The notes under the pieces were generated by a model. That model was not told the DNA's origin, did no database searches, and saw only the letters and a list, made by a program, of their open reading frames with translations. The translations under genes were made by a program, and so were the position numbers. Positions 1 through 10,439 of a stretch of DNA of 64,000 nt are shown here, piece after piece (within the stretch, counting starts at the first letter, position 1; every line of letters begins with the position of its first letter). The DNA lies in the NCBI GenBank assembly GCA_016169945.1, contig JADLSH010000079.1:186001-250000 (forward strand), given 5' to 3'. Source of the stretch: Trachythela sp. YZ-2020. Taxonomy: Eukaryota; Cnidaria; Anthozoa; Malacalcyonacea; Clavulariidae.

Positions 1-215
1 GTGTATGATATAGCATCTCGAACAAACCAGTATTTAAAGAGAAAGTCAAACTAACTTTCAGTGACGGCGCTAACCTCTAAACTATAAAAGCCTTGTTGAA
101 TCAATACTTTTCCACCACACGTTTCCAAAACTTCTCCCAAATTTGTACATTGCTATTGTTGGCATGTGAGATAATTTTTCCAGAAAAAATCTAACGAGTC
201 TTGTTTTGAAAATAG

Positions 216-2353
216 ACCCATGTCCATAAATGGAAATGTTGCCAGTAGAAACCGTCAATACCTGAATCTCGGAGGGTATGAAGGGCCAGCTTTCCTGTCT
301 TATACTATTATGCATGCCCTCCCAACTCTTTATTCTTCCTACCCGTTGCCAACTACATTATCTACAGTAAGAGCACTGGACTGGTAAGTAAAGTAAGTAA
401 AGCTGTGTTACTAACAAACTTGGTCAAGATGATCTGACGTTTCAGCAGAAACACAATTTTACCTTACTACTTGCTTAGCTGCTCAATTTTGTTGTACTTC
501 AGGGATTTTCTTTTCAATTTCAACGTCACAGTATCAAATTATGGCATAGTTTGCCCGAATCCTACCGAGTCGAACTTCTCATTGATTCAACTATGTTTTT
601 TAGCTCCAAATCCTCAGGCACAAGTGGGAGACTGTAGTAAGCCCCAGGCTGCGAGCGGTGACTTCTTTTGTTCAAGAGGTCACCTGACTCCAAATGGAGC
701 TTTCGATACCCAAGATAGACGTGATCTTACATTCATTATGACCAACGTTGCTCCACAATGGCAAACATTCAATGCAGGCAATTGGGCTTCAGTGGAGAAT
801 GCTGTCAAAAACTATGTTGATGCGGTTAAGCATGGAGTTTATGTTTTTACAGGAACAGGCAAGTATATAACTTTGTTTCCATTCTTCCTTCTCCTAGGAC
901 TTCGCTTTCCTTCCTTTCACTGCAAGTTCCTGTGTGGCGTCACACCGTAACAAAACCACACAATACCCTAAACCTGAGGTAGTGGATGTGGTGCCTCCTC
1001 CTAAGATTGGTTCATATCCTAAGTCTCAATGGCTTCCTCGTGCATGGTGAAACAATGTCTCGTTGACTGATATTCATTATTACATATATTTACGTTTGTT
1101 TGAATGGAAAAATATGCATGGGCGACGTGGAAGACCTGGTGCTAGGCAAAGAAGCAACAGATACGCTGTTAGGCATGGCCAATAAGCATTTGCCAATTGG
1201 TAAACTAACGTTTTAAATATCGCAACAGGTGTAAAAACTAAATTTTAACGTTTATAAAAGGCATTTTTCAAAACCATGTGAGAGACTGAAGTCGAATTTA
1301 TCTGGGGAAAATACTATAACGACAGATGCAGTTTCAGTTTGAAAACATTCAAATTTGAAAATGACATTATTATTCAGAAACGCTTGAAAACAACACTGTG
1401 CACATATTTTTTGCTAGGCTAAGCATGATTTGTAGTCGGGACAAAGTATAGGATCAGGAACAGTTAAGAAGGAAATGTGTGGCTCCGCTAGCCTCTGTAT
1501 AGCCTCCAAGTTATGTAAACCAATAATGCGCGATTGAGGAGACCAAACTTGCTAGCAGAACAGAAGAGCACAAAATAATGATCATTACAGTAACATTATT
1601 TGATCAGGTCCTGTCACTCCTATGTAAACATCCAGCATCTACGTAAAAACCCAGGGTGCTGTTGCCTTGGGTCACAGTTTGAGAATATAAGTAAAATTAT
1701 GTAGGTTTGTTAGCGAGTATGGGATCTCAACGGTGCAAATTCCTGACTGGATTTAAACACTCATGTGTTTGAACAACTAATGACAAAAAATTCCAGACAC
1801 TGCTTTGTTCTCAATGAAAAAATAATTAAATATAAATAGGAATTAAAAAAATATTTGTAAGAAAGCCTCGGAATAAAGCATTGTTTTATTTATAGCATAC
1901 TTCGGGTAAGTTAAGTGAGTATATGAGGGCTCTGCAATTAGCACCATTTTCACCGACATGGACTGCTGTAGTTTTACATCATTTTCTCATTCTTTAGCGG
2001 GAGAAGCCACATATTGGGAATGGGGCTGGAAGTGGACGCATAAAGCTGGGAGGATCACCGCCCCTAAATATTTCTGGAAAGCTGCATGTGATCCTGTTGC
2101 AAAACAATCTATCGTTTTTATTGCCGAAAACAATATCGACGAGACCTCGACTACTAAAGTAACGAGTGGTACCTGTTTAGGTAGCCCAATGACAAAGGCA
2201 AAAGGTGTTGTTCAGTGCGAAAGTGTGTCCCAGGCATCCTCAAAATGGTTCCGCAACTGGTGGTACGGTTTTAAATTTCCTGGCTTTGACGCGACCAACT
2301 GTGGTACTGACACCATGGGAGCATTTCTGAACACATATCTCAAGTTCAATTAG
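216..2353 (+). CDS. DNA/RNA non-specific endonuclease (3' exons)
   Basis: Predicted secreted-type DNA/RNA non-specific endonuclease (NUC family), which cleaves nucleic acids with one metal ion. Exons I support are 503-858 and 1998-2353, with a tentative upstream exon 216-383 ending at a GTAAGT donor. The first core exon carries the family core SRGHLTP (usual DRGH; His is the general base), followed by a TNVAPQWQTFN stretch containing the expected metal-binding Asn region. The last exon has a WKAAC segment and a Cys-rich tail and ends at a TAG. The intron 859-1997 joins in phase 1 only if the donor is GC (CAG|GCAAGT). Exon 216-383 ends in phase 2, and an acceptor at 501-502 starts in phase 2, so they can be joined; an acceptor at 602-603 is the alternative start of the core exon. 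No signal peptide or 5' exon is visible, so the gene is 5'-partial here. The nuclease call is firm and the 5' structure is not. Confidence 0.75.
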
Positions 2354-2451
2354 AAAAACAGCAATTTTAAACGTTGTTTCCACAATTTTTGATTGTATTT
2401 TACCATAAACAAACCAGAAGACGTGTCTTTTTGATAGTCTATGGTTTTACC

Positions 2452-2457
2452 AATAAA
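2452..2457 (+). terminator. Poly(A) signal of the endonuclease gene
   Basis: A canonical AATAAA lies about 100 bases after the TAG stop of the endonuclease exon, in AT-rich sequence. This is the expected spacing for a short 3' UTR. Confidence 0.5.
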
Positions 2458-2459
2458 AT

Positions 2460-4090
2460 TCAAGCAGAGAGGAATGTGTCGAAAAAATATTTCTACCATA
2501 AAAATATTGTCTATAGAATTTGGGAGATTTTGTCCAAGGCAGATTTGCTCCAGACCTCTGAGACACTTTGCAAGGGTCTTTGCCTTTTTATATGTTTTTA
2601 GTGTTTTATTCTGTCTAACTCAAATTGGTGTTATTACCATGAAGCTCAAAACTTTTGACTTTGCTCCTGTCGCAATTTTCTGCATAATACTAAAATTCCG
2701 AAGTATGGGAGGGATGATTTTCAAAACCACTTTAAAAACGGTTTGCGCACAAAAGAGAATGCTGAAAACAGATGATAAATGTGTTAATCTACCAGAGAAA
2801 ATGTGTGCCAAAAGTCAAGAAACAGAAGCAGATCCTCACCCCGCCGGACCCAACCGATCCAGAATCTGGGGTTTTGGTGGTCTGTATCAAAAGTTCCGTT
2901 GGTTGTGGTGATTATACCTTTGCTTTGAAGTTTTATTTATTGAATTCCCTACTAAATGCCCACATGAGTTATTGTAGGAAGATGATGGCCTGGCAAATCA
3001 TGCCAACTCACTTTGCAGGCTTGCCATTCTCTAATCATATTTCCTGGAAAATTAAATTAGTGTATATTTTGCAAAATAGGTAATTACAGAAAATGTTAAC
3101 ACTCATCCCTAGTTTTAGATTCATTTATTTGGGAGTAATAGATTAAAAGGTCTCCCTCTTAGAAAGATATCTCCCCCTTTTAGTAAGATACCTTGAACAA
3201 GGTCCTAAGGTTTTCTTTTGGAAGTGGCAATCAAAACCAGATTTCATCCACTCCCTGTGAATTTGATAAATTTCTTAATAGATTTACAGAGTGGCATACA
3301 GTTGCCGATCCTTAATACAGCAAGAGAAGCAGAAACGGACCTGGTGGTCCACAATAGTTTGCTTTGTTCACCGCCCACCTCCCTCCTTCCAATAACGATT
3401 TTCAATTTAGAATGTTTGTTATAAATTAAAAAGCTTTTGAATGTTGATGAGCACTCTTGGAACATGTAGATTGGGAAGGATGATAATAGAAGTCTTGGAG
3501 GGAGTGCCGACCTTTCAAGGCCTAATCCTACCAGTTTCACCACTTGAAAACAATAATGTCGATATCTTGCCTTGCTCCAACAGACACTTAATCACTTGGA
3601 TGGCCAGATTTTGAGAGGAGTTGTGAGAAGGTGAGCACCTCTCCTGGGATCAGTTTGTACCTCCCCTGAGACTTTTCCAGCACCCCCGGTAATTTATGCA
3701 GCTCCTCTTGCTAACAGTTAAATTATGGGTCAAATTCAAAATTTAATATTGAATAAAAACAGAACCATTACAACCAACTTGCCAAGTTTTGGTCAAACAC
3801 AATTTCAAGGGGGTATGTCTTAAACCACTCCTCCATGGGCCCATACACTGCACCTCTCCTAAAATTTCTTTCACCTCACCCCGCATGTCACTAGCAAGCA
3901 GGCGGTCATCGGCTGCAACTACTAGCCTTCCGAATGTTTTGGGACTACCAGTGTTGTATTTTTTGCTGCAGCCGACACTGGATCCCAAGGTTACAGATTT
4001 ATATCAAATAATATATGAAGTAATCTTGGTATGGGCATAGCAAACATGGTTCTTATGAACAGACCCTAAACAATTGTAGTGATTAACGAA
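2460..4090. other. No recognisable gene
   Basis: This stretch holds only short, unconvincing open frames on both strands. I see no splice-consistent exon, known domain or clear repeat. It separates the endonuclease gene from the first LINE. Confidence 0.5.
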
Positions 4091-4094
4091 TCTT

Positions 4095-5493
4095 TCCATA
4101 TATCAGGGAAGGTTCCAGTCAAAAGTGATTTATTGAAAATTTGTGCAATCGGTTGGGCAATGAAATATGCAAATTATTTAAGGACGCGGTTAGGTATGTT
4201 GTCAGGACCATTTGATGGATTAAGCGCTTGAAGTTTGTTGCAAACTTCGTAAAGTTCAATATAAGGCACACGATCCTTTGCTGGTAAGAATTCTGGTAGT
4301 TTGGTCGCATCAAGTGGTGGGATATCAGCATTGACAGATATATAAAAATTGTTCAAAAGGGTGGCCACCTCGATACCTGATATGGATTTCCCGTCTTTTT
4401 CCAAAGTGAGATCACTACTCTTGGGTGAACGACCGCACATTTTATTAATAACCTGCCACCACTTCCGACAATCATCCTTTTTAAGATGTTGGATTTTACT
4501 TTTATAATAGGATTTCTTTCTTGAAACAATTTCCTGTTGCACTCTGTTCCTAAGGATGCGCCAACGGGATATATTCCCGCTATGGAAGGCTCTTTCACCA
4601 TCGATTATGAGCTGTTTTTGTCAGTGTGACATAATCTTATTGATTTCAAAGGGGGAAACTTATCAATAGCTATAGATAACGTAGACAAAAAGTCATCAGC
4701 AAGATCGTTGACTGAAGTATCAGGATCAAGATCATGAAACCAGGTGTGCGTAGCAGCCCATCGGCCAAAGGCGTCAGCTGCAGACTGTGGGAAACGACGA
4801 ATAGAACTCCTAATTATCGGAGTCCTAGTAATATTATTACTTCTTTCTTTTGGTAACCATTTGATAATCGAGTGATCAGAACAACCCAAGGGGGGGAAGA
4901 TAGATGGCTCGTTATATAAGTTATATATGTTGGTAAGAATTAAGTCTAAAGTAGCTTCTCCTCGTGTTGGAAGGGAAACAACCTGCTTTAAGACAAGACA
5001 TCTAGTTAGCTCGAGATATCAAATAAGTTAAAGTCACCAAGGATAACAACCCCGCAATCAGGATAGGTGTTATAAACTACGTCCGTAGTACATATCAGAT
5101 ACTCTCTAAGGTTTTGATGATATTCAGCACTGGTGTTGGGGGGGATATAAACAATACAAACGACGATACCTGAGGAGATCGGAGTAGGCGCTTCGGACGT
5201 AACCACAGCCACATGGCTTCGAAATGTTGGTTTTCCAGCTCATACTTACGTTGAACCGCCAGAGTTTGCGAGCAGTATAGGCATACTCCACCTCCGCGGC
5301 CAACTTCGCGATCCTTACGATGTATATTATACCCACTGATCAAAACAAGATTATCCTCGATATCTTTATGTAACCACGACTCAGTAATGGCCACTAAATC
5401 TATAGGGTTAAATGCCAAATATGTTGAGAGTTCATCAACTTTAGGGAATAACGATCGTGCATTGATTAAGCCAAAACTGGGAAGAAGAGACAT
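4095..5493 (-). pseudogene. LINE A ORF2: APE endonuclease and start of RT
   Basis: Broken ORF2. Residues after 5493 read GLINARSLFPKVDEL, then ITESWL, then a GRGGGV segment and, after a frameshift near 5150-5200, VVILGDFN. These are the APE-type endonuclease blocks (N, E, RDR..GGG, GDFN). The piece at 4889-4605 starts with GCSDHSIIKW, the SDH block that closes the endonuclease. The piece at 4542-4174 is the linker and first RT block (LNPSNGPDNIPNRVLK), followed by GTFPDIWK. No YxDD palm motif is present, so it cannot reverse-transcribe. The order of pieces agrees with one decayed frame on the minus strand. Confidence 0.8.
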
Positions 5494-5800
5494 TTAGGAC
5501 CAGAATTGTTTACAGGTCCATATTGACGATCAGCTCATATCGAGATACAATTAGACAAGTTAACTGATACTTTTTTCTTTTGGCTCGGTTAGTAATACGC
5601 ACTGGGATTGTTTAGGATAACTATCGAGATGGACAGTTTGGACAGTTTATTATTTGGGGGCTGGCACTTTCAGACGGGGGTACTTGTTTCCCAAAAGGTG
5701 TCGTACTAGATTGAGGTCATTTGACCAGTCTTTCTTTCGAAAATTCCAGGAAGGCCGATGATATAGTTTTCGACGCTTTAAAAAAGGGCGACGATTTCAA

Positions 5801-6735
5801 TTGACGGGTATACTTTTATTCATTGATATTTCGATCAGGGGTAGTCTAGCTAACTCCGAGTTAGTCAAGTCTCTCGGTAACTCTGGTGGTGTCAATGGTT
5901 GGTGTAAGGGAGTTGCTTCAATCGTCCGTTGGTCAACCACAGGCGACGGAGACGGAGGGGGCAGGTTAACTATAGAATCTTTGTTTAAATTATTTACAGC
6001 CTTCGTACGGCTTTGTTTTTCTGGTAACTGGTTTCTTTAAGTGGAGACTTTTTAACATTTCCTGATGAGGGGTTACCATTAATATATGCTGGAGGACTGC
6101 TAATATTTCTATTGACGGGTATGATTTTATCCATTGATATTTCTATCAGGGGTAGTCTAGCTAACTCCGAGTTAGTCAAGTCTCTCGGTAACTCTGGTTG
6201 TGTCAGTGGTTGGTGTAAGGGAGTTGCTTCAATCGTCCGTTGGTCAACCACAGGCGACGGAGACGGAGGGGGCAGGTTCACTGTAGAATCTTGGTTTAAA
6301 TTATTTACAGCCTTCGTACGGCTTTCTTTTTCTGGGTAACTGGTTTCATTAAGTGGAGACTTTTTAACATTTCCTGATGAGGGGTTACCATTAATATATG
6401 CTGGAGGACTGCTAATATTTCTATTGACGGGTATGATTTTATCCAGTGATATTTCTATCAGGGGTAGTCTAGCTAACTCCGAGTTAGTCAAGTCTCTCGG
6501 TAACTCTGGTTGTGTCAGTGGTTGGTGTAAGGGAGTTGCTTCAATCGTCGGTTGGTCAACCAAAGGCGAGGGAGACGGACGGGGCAGGTTAACTATAGAA
6601 TCTTTGTTTAAATTATTTACAGCCTTCGTACGGCTTTGTTTTTCTGGGTAACTGGTTTCTTTAAGTGGAGACTTTTTAACATTTCCTGATGAGGGGTTAC
6701 CATTAATATGCGCTGGAGGACTGCTAATATCAATA
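5801..6735. repeat. 312-bp tandem repeat inside LINE A ORF1, three copies
   Basis: Near-identical copies begin at 5801, 6112 and 6424 with the landmark ATTGACGGGTAT, giving spacings of 311 and 312. A degenerate fourth edge lies near 6880-6930. Since 312 is 104 codons, copies 2 and 3 stay in frame. The 311-bp step breaks the frame at the ORF1 3' end. The copies differ at only a few positions, so the expansion is recent relative to the element's frameshifts. Confidence 0.9.
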
Positions 6736-7776
6736 ATACTTTCACTGGAATAATTAATAAAAACGATTTGTTCTTAGGGGGTACTTCCTTCTCCTGTTCG
6801 GCCATGTGTGGCTTTAGTTTCAAATTCTCGGGAGAATCTTTATTTAAGTTATTTATGGTCTTCATACTGGTTTGTTTTTCCGGATAACAGGTTTATTTTA
6901 GCGGTAACCTTTTAGGGTTTCCTGATAGACGATTACTCATTTTGTCTTTAGGGAATACCTCTTTTTCCAATTCAGCCAAGCGTAACCTCAGATGCAAATT
7001 CTCACTAGACAATTTGCTTATATCTTGTTTAATTTCAAAATTAGATTGGATTTGATCAAAAAGCTTGGTACTTAAAATTGCAAATTCAGACTCAAGCCTG
7101 TCTTTAAAGATGGAAAGTTGCTCTTCTATAGTAATCTTCTTTACATTTTGTGACTGGAGCGGGGTAGAACTACTAGTAGTTTGCATGTACGAGATATTAA
7201 CACTGTCATTTTGTGGCCCGCTCAAATTTCGAAATGATCGGTCGATAAAGTCTTGTAATTCCTCTATAGTAGGTCCATGCGAGTCTGAGGCCGAATCTTC
7301 GCTTTCAAATTCAGCGCTATCAATATCACTGTCAATGGCAACTTCAGTATCAACAGACAGTTATTGGTATTGTAAGTACCCGCACTCGGAGGCGCCGCTT
7401 GTGTATCATACTTAGGCAAGGCATCGTTTGTTGTTGTTTTACAAACTTTAGTCAGCGCCTTGAGGAGGTCAGGGCTTGAATTTCCGTTTATTATTAGTGT
7501 ATTCTGTTTTCCAGGATACCAAGTAATCGTTAAGTCCAAATCATCGCATGTAAATTTTCGTGATCTGCCAGCAGGCGAAGTCCATCTGCCTTTTAAACCA
7601 ACGACTTTATCGACAAATACCTTCAGTGCTTCGAAACTTTTAGACCATCTGAGTCGTTTTCCAACATAACTAAGATATGGCCAAACATCTTCTTTGTAAT
7701 TACTATTGAGATTCGATTCCAAAACACAGATATTTAAAAATATGTTAGAGCCATCTGCAACACAACTGTCCGCCAT
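5994..7776 (-). pseudogene. LINE A ORF1 (coiled-coil, proline-rich, repeat-expanded)
   Basis: ORF1-type protein of LINE A, expected to bind element RNA. The start is ATG at 7776. The first frame (7776-7264) encodes about 170 residues with no domain I recognise. The next frame (7225-6893) holds a charged heptad-rich segment (SENLHLRLRLAELEKE) that looks like a coiled coil. The last part (6563-5994) is a Pro/Ser-rich repeat region (PPPSPSP, PELPRDL). Frames change near 7260 and 6870, so it is broken. No CCHC or RRM signature is seen, and the assignment rests on position ahead of the ORF2 endonuclease. It is oriented with ORF2, about 300-500 bases upstream of it. Confidence 0.65.
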
Positions 7777-7860
7777 TTTAAATTATTCATTTAAATTATT
7801 CATACGTGTAGGTTTAGGTCTACGAAACGCAAAGAGTGCTCGACAACATATAGTTAGAGG

Positions 7861-8010
7861 AAATTATCAAATTTCAGTTGTAGAGAAAACACCATTTGCC
7901 CGTGGTAGAGAAATTAGCGCAAATTATCAAATTTCAGTTGTAGAGAAAACACCATTTGCCAGTTGTAGAGAAATTAGCATATTTCAGTTATAGAGAAAAC
8001 ACCATTTGCC
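7861..8010 (+). repeat. 60-bp tandem repeat, about 2.5 copies
   Basis: Units start at 7861 and 7921 at exactly 60-bp spacing, and a partial unit follows at 7981. Each contains TTTCAGTTGTAGAGAAAAC then ACCATTTGCC. The last copy runs into the GIY-YIG coding segment, so the array appears to have grown from the 5' edge of the retained coding sequence. Confidence 0.85.
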
Positions 8011-8474
8011 AGCTTCAAAAACAATGCATGACTAGGGACATAGTATACAAAGCAACAGGCACAGTAAGCAACACAAACACGATCAAAAATTACATTGGCA
8101 TGACTGCAACCAAATTCAAAGGGCGATTGGCCAACCACACTAAATCTTTTCAGAATAAAACGCATGCAAATGACACGGAACTTTCGAAATATATTTGGAC
8201 ATTGAAAGAAAACAATAAGGATTTCATTATTAATTGGAAAATTTTAAAACATTCTATTTCGTGCACGGGAGGAACAAAACGATGCAATTTATGTTTAGAA
8301 GAAAAATTTTGTATTTTGAAAGAAAAAAAAAAGAATTATTTACTCAACAAAAGAGCTGAAATAATTTCACGATATCGTCATCGTCACAAATATCGCGTAA
8401 ACAACGCAAACAAAGCCATGCATGCGCACATTGTCTCCCACATACACCCCCACGCTCCGGCAGGAAGCATATAA
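7996..8474 (+). pseudogene. GIY-YIG endonuclease domain of a Penelope-like element
   Basis: Fragment of the C-terminal endonuclease of a Penelope-like polyprotein, which nicks target DNA for insertion. It reads CQLQKQCMTRDIVYKATGT (the upstream Cys pair and the GIY-like strand), then NYIGMTATKFKGRLANH (YIG and the catalytic Arg) and CNLCLEEKFCIL (C-x2-C and the metal-binding Glu). The order and spacing agree with GIY-YIG domains of this class. It ends at a stop at 8472-8474. The upstream RT is missing, so it is a 5'-truncated relic. A reverse-complement copy of its 3' half lies at 8760-9060. Confidence 0.8.
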
Positions 8475-8501
8475 GCGGTCATTTATTTCGATACTTGTAA
8501 A

Positions 8502-8542
8502 CTGCCTGATGATTCTTTTACAGATGAAACAGCCTGTTGCAG
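8502..8542 (+). ncRNA. Type I hammerhead ribozyme (Penelope-associated), copy 1
   Basis: The hammerhead core is readable. Helix I is CTGC (8502-8505) pairing with GCAG (8539-8542). The core CTGATGA is at 8506-8512. Helix II is 8513-8525, with three pairs TCT/AGA after a T-T mismatch. GAAA is at 8526-8529, and helix III is the very short ACA/TGT with loop GCC. Cleavage is predicted after T8538. Short helix III is typical of the minimal hammerheads described in Penelope-like elements. It lies at the 3' end of the GIY-YIG fragment, where such motifs are expected. Activity is untested, and the weak helix II may reduce it. Confidence 0.75.
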
Positions 8543-8584
8543 ACCAGTTTTGAGGTAAGCGAATATATATATATATATATATAT

Positions 8585-8700
8585 ACGTGTAGGTTTAGGT
8601 CTACGAAACGCAAAGAGTGCTCGACAACGTCTACGAAACGCAAAGAGTGCTCGACAACATATAGTTAGAGCAAATTATAGATTTTCGCTTACCTCAAAAC
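8585..8700. repeat. Penelope terminal repeat, partly duplicated
   Basis: The landmark GTCTACGAAACGCAAAGAG followed by TGCTCGACAAC occurs twice here (about 8599 and 8629) in direct orientation, after the (TA)n run. It is the same sequence that opens the plus-strand copy at 7795. It sits at the centre of the inverted pair of Penelope tails. Confidence 0.75.
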
Positions 8701-9060
8701 TTGTCTGCAACAGGCTGTTTCATCTGTAAAAGAATCATCAGGCAGTTTTTACAAGTATCGAAAAGAAATGACCGCTTATATGCTTCCTGCCGGAGCGTGG
8801 GAGTGTGTGTGGGAGACAATGTGTGCATGCATGGCTTTGTTTGCGTTGTTTACGCGAAATTTGTTACGATGACGACATCGTGAAAATTATTTCAGCTCTT
8901 TTGTTGAGTAAACAATCCTTGTTTTTTCCTTCAAAATACAAAATTTTTCTTCTAAACATAAATTGCATCGTTTTGATCCTCCCGTATACGAAATAGAATG
9001 TTTTAAAATTTGCCAATTAATACCGAAATCCTTATTGTTTTCTTTCAATAAGGATTTCAA
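8681..9060 (-). mobile_element. Penelope-like element 3' end, minus strand
   Basis: Reverse-complement partner of the plus-strand tail. It starts with TTCGCTTACCTCAAAACTTG, contains a minus-strand hammerhead, then sequence complementary to about 8190-8490 including the GIY-YIG 3' half. It stops near 9060, where LINE B begins. The frame on the minus strand is disrupted relative to copy 1. The arrangement is two tails facing each other. Confidence 0.75.
8705..8745 (-). ncRNA. Type I hammerhead ribozyme, copy 2
   Basis: Reverse complement of the same motif: GCAG/CTGC helix I ends at 8742-8745 and 8705-8708, core CTGATGA at 8741-8735, then the 13-nt helix II and GAAA, then ACAGCCTGTT. All core bases match copy 1. 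A transcript spanning both copies could fold arm to arm instead of into two ribozymes. Confidence 0.7.
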
Positions 9061-10430
9061 TAAGGGGTCCTCAACCAGTATGCTTGTATTTTGGCTTCCC
9101 CTGTTCCCTCAATTTATAATGCGTCGATACAACAACAATGCGTTCCGGCATTATGGAAGAAAGCAGAAACTATTCCAATACCAAAAGTATCAGTACCTAT
9201 GGACATAACAACAGACTTGCGCCCTATTTCATTGACCCCTACTTTATCGAAAATCTGTGAATCTTTCGTGTCCGACTGGTTAGTCAGTTCAATTAGAAAT
9301 AAAATTGATGTGAGACAATATGGGTCTATGAAGAATTCCTCGACAACTCTTAATTAGTTTGGTTCACCACCTTCTAAAAGAAACGGATGTCCTAAAGTGC
9401 GCTGTTAGAGTGTTTCTCATTGACTTTTCCAAAGCATTTGATCTTATCGACCATAACATTTTGTTACATAAATTACGGGAATTAGATATTCCTTCAACCA
9501 TCTTAAATTGGGTCCGAAGTTTTCTAACAGAAAGGATGCAACGGGTAAAATTGGGTAACTATTTATCGTGTTGGAAACATCTTATTGGGGGAGTACCTCA
9601 GGGAACTGTCTTAGGACCTGTTCTCTTTCTGGTTTTGATCAACGACCTTCTTAATGAATGGCCCGATAGATGGACTGAATATGTAGATGACTGTACAGTT
9701 ACAGAGAGTATAATGATAGACAGTGATAGTAAACTCCAGTGCCTTGTTGATTACATTCATAATTGGACCATTCGAAATAACATGAAGTTAAATGTAACTA
9801 AACGTAAAGAACTTGTGTTCGATTTCGCGAGGGTTAAACGAAACTTTCCTCCGCTATTAATTGACAACATTGAAATAGATCGTGTAAAATCTGCTCGAAT
9901 TCTCGGGGTTACGTTTCAAGATAATATGGGCTGGAACGAGCATGTCGGCAAAATTGTTGGGAAGGCAGGAAAAAGATTATATGCTTAAATGTGCTAAGGC
10001 TGATGCAAAGCTGTTATGCACTGTATTTATCACCATCATACGACCTGTTTTAGAATATGCCTGTCAAGTCTGGCATTACAATATTCCCGACTATTTGAGC
10101 GATGACATTGAAAAGGTGCAAAGAAGAGCTATGATAATAATTTTACCATCATTAAGTTACAGTGAAGCTCGGGAACTATTGAATATTCCGCTATTAAAGA
10201 CACGCCGTGAAATTTTATGTGATCGGTTCTTTCTTAGAAAAGAGAACCTTGATAAATTGGACGAATTTCTGCCAAACAAATCATCCTTAGTTTATGATAC
10301 AAGGGGACAATGTAAATATCAAAACTTTTATTGTAGAACAGAGCGATTTAGAAAATCCTTTTTACCACAAACTATTTCTAAATATAATAGTATATAGCAT
10401 AATTTCTATAGATAATTCATTTAATGTAAC
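9061..10430 (+). mobile_element. LINE B: 5'-truncated non-LTR reverse transcriptase
   Basis: Plus-strand RT fragment with no endonuclease. Blocks in order: PIPK..DLRPISLTPTLSKICE (9170-9260), VFLIDFSKAFDLIDHNIL (about 9410), GGVPQGTVLGPVLFLVLIND (about 9590), the catalytic YVDD (about 9680), then KLNVTKRKEL and SARILGVTFQDNMGW. A stop near 9357 and a frameshift near 9985 break it. The C-terminal part (9942-10397) has the RPVLEYACQVWH and LSDDIEKVQRRA thumb and connection blocks seen in CR1/L2/jockey-group LINEs. The stop is at 10395-10397 and no poly(A) tail is seen. Its 5' end abuts the truncated Penelope copy. Confidence 0.85.
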
Positions 10431-10439
10431 AAGTCAGCT

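Larger units (their letters stand above)
4090..7776 (-). mobile_element. LINE A: APE-type non-LTR retrotransposon, 3'-truncated
   Basis: Minus-strand two-ORF retrotransposon. ORF1 starts at 7776 and ORF2 (endonuclease then the start of the reverse transcriptase) begins near 5493. The readable RT ends near 4090, shortly after the GPDNIP and TFPDIWK motifs, so the palm with the YxDD box is missing. Several frameshifts make it inactive. Its endonuclease resembles that of LINE D at 14.0-17.6 kb in order and motifs (SLFPK, ESWL, PKRL), so the two probably belong to one CR1/L2-like family. Its 5' end abuts the Penelope-like repeat at about 7795. Confidence 0.8.
7795..8580 (+). mobile_element. Penelope-like element 3' end, plus strand
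   Basis: 5'-truncated Penelope-like retroelement tail. It begins with the repeat CGTGTAGGTTTAGGTCTACG, passes through 60-bp tandem repeats, a GIY-YIG endonuclease frame (about 8000-8420), a hammerhead ribozyme (8502-8542) and a (TA)n run at about 8564-8585. EN-containing Penelope elements are known to carry GIY-YIG C-termini and hammerhead ribozymes, and this matches that plan. The reverse transcriptase is absent. The same 5' landmark recurs at 8585, 8620-8680 and, reversed, at 59581-59635. Confidence 0.8.

Noticed and set aside
7861..8010. CRISPR-like direct repeats
   Set aside because: Units are contiguous 60-bp tandem copies with no unique spacers, in a eukaryotic setting.
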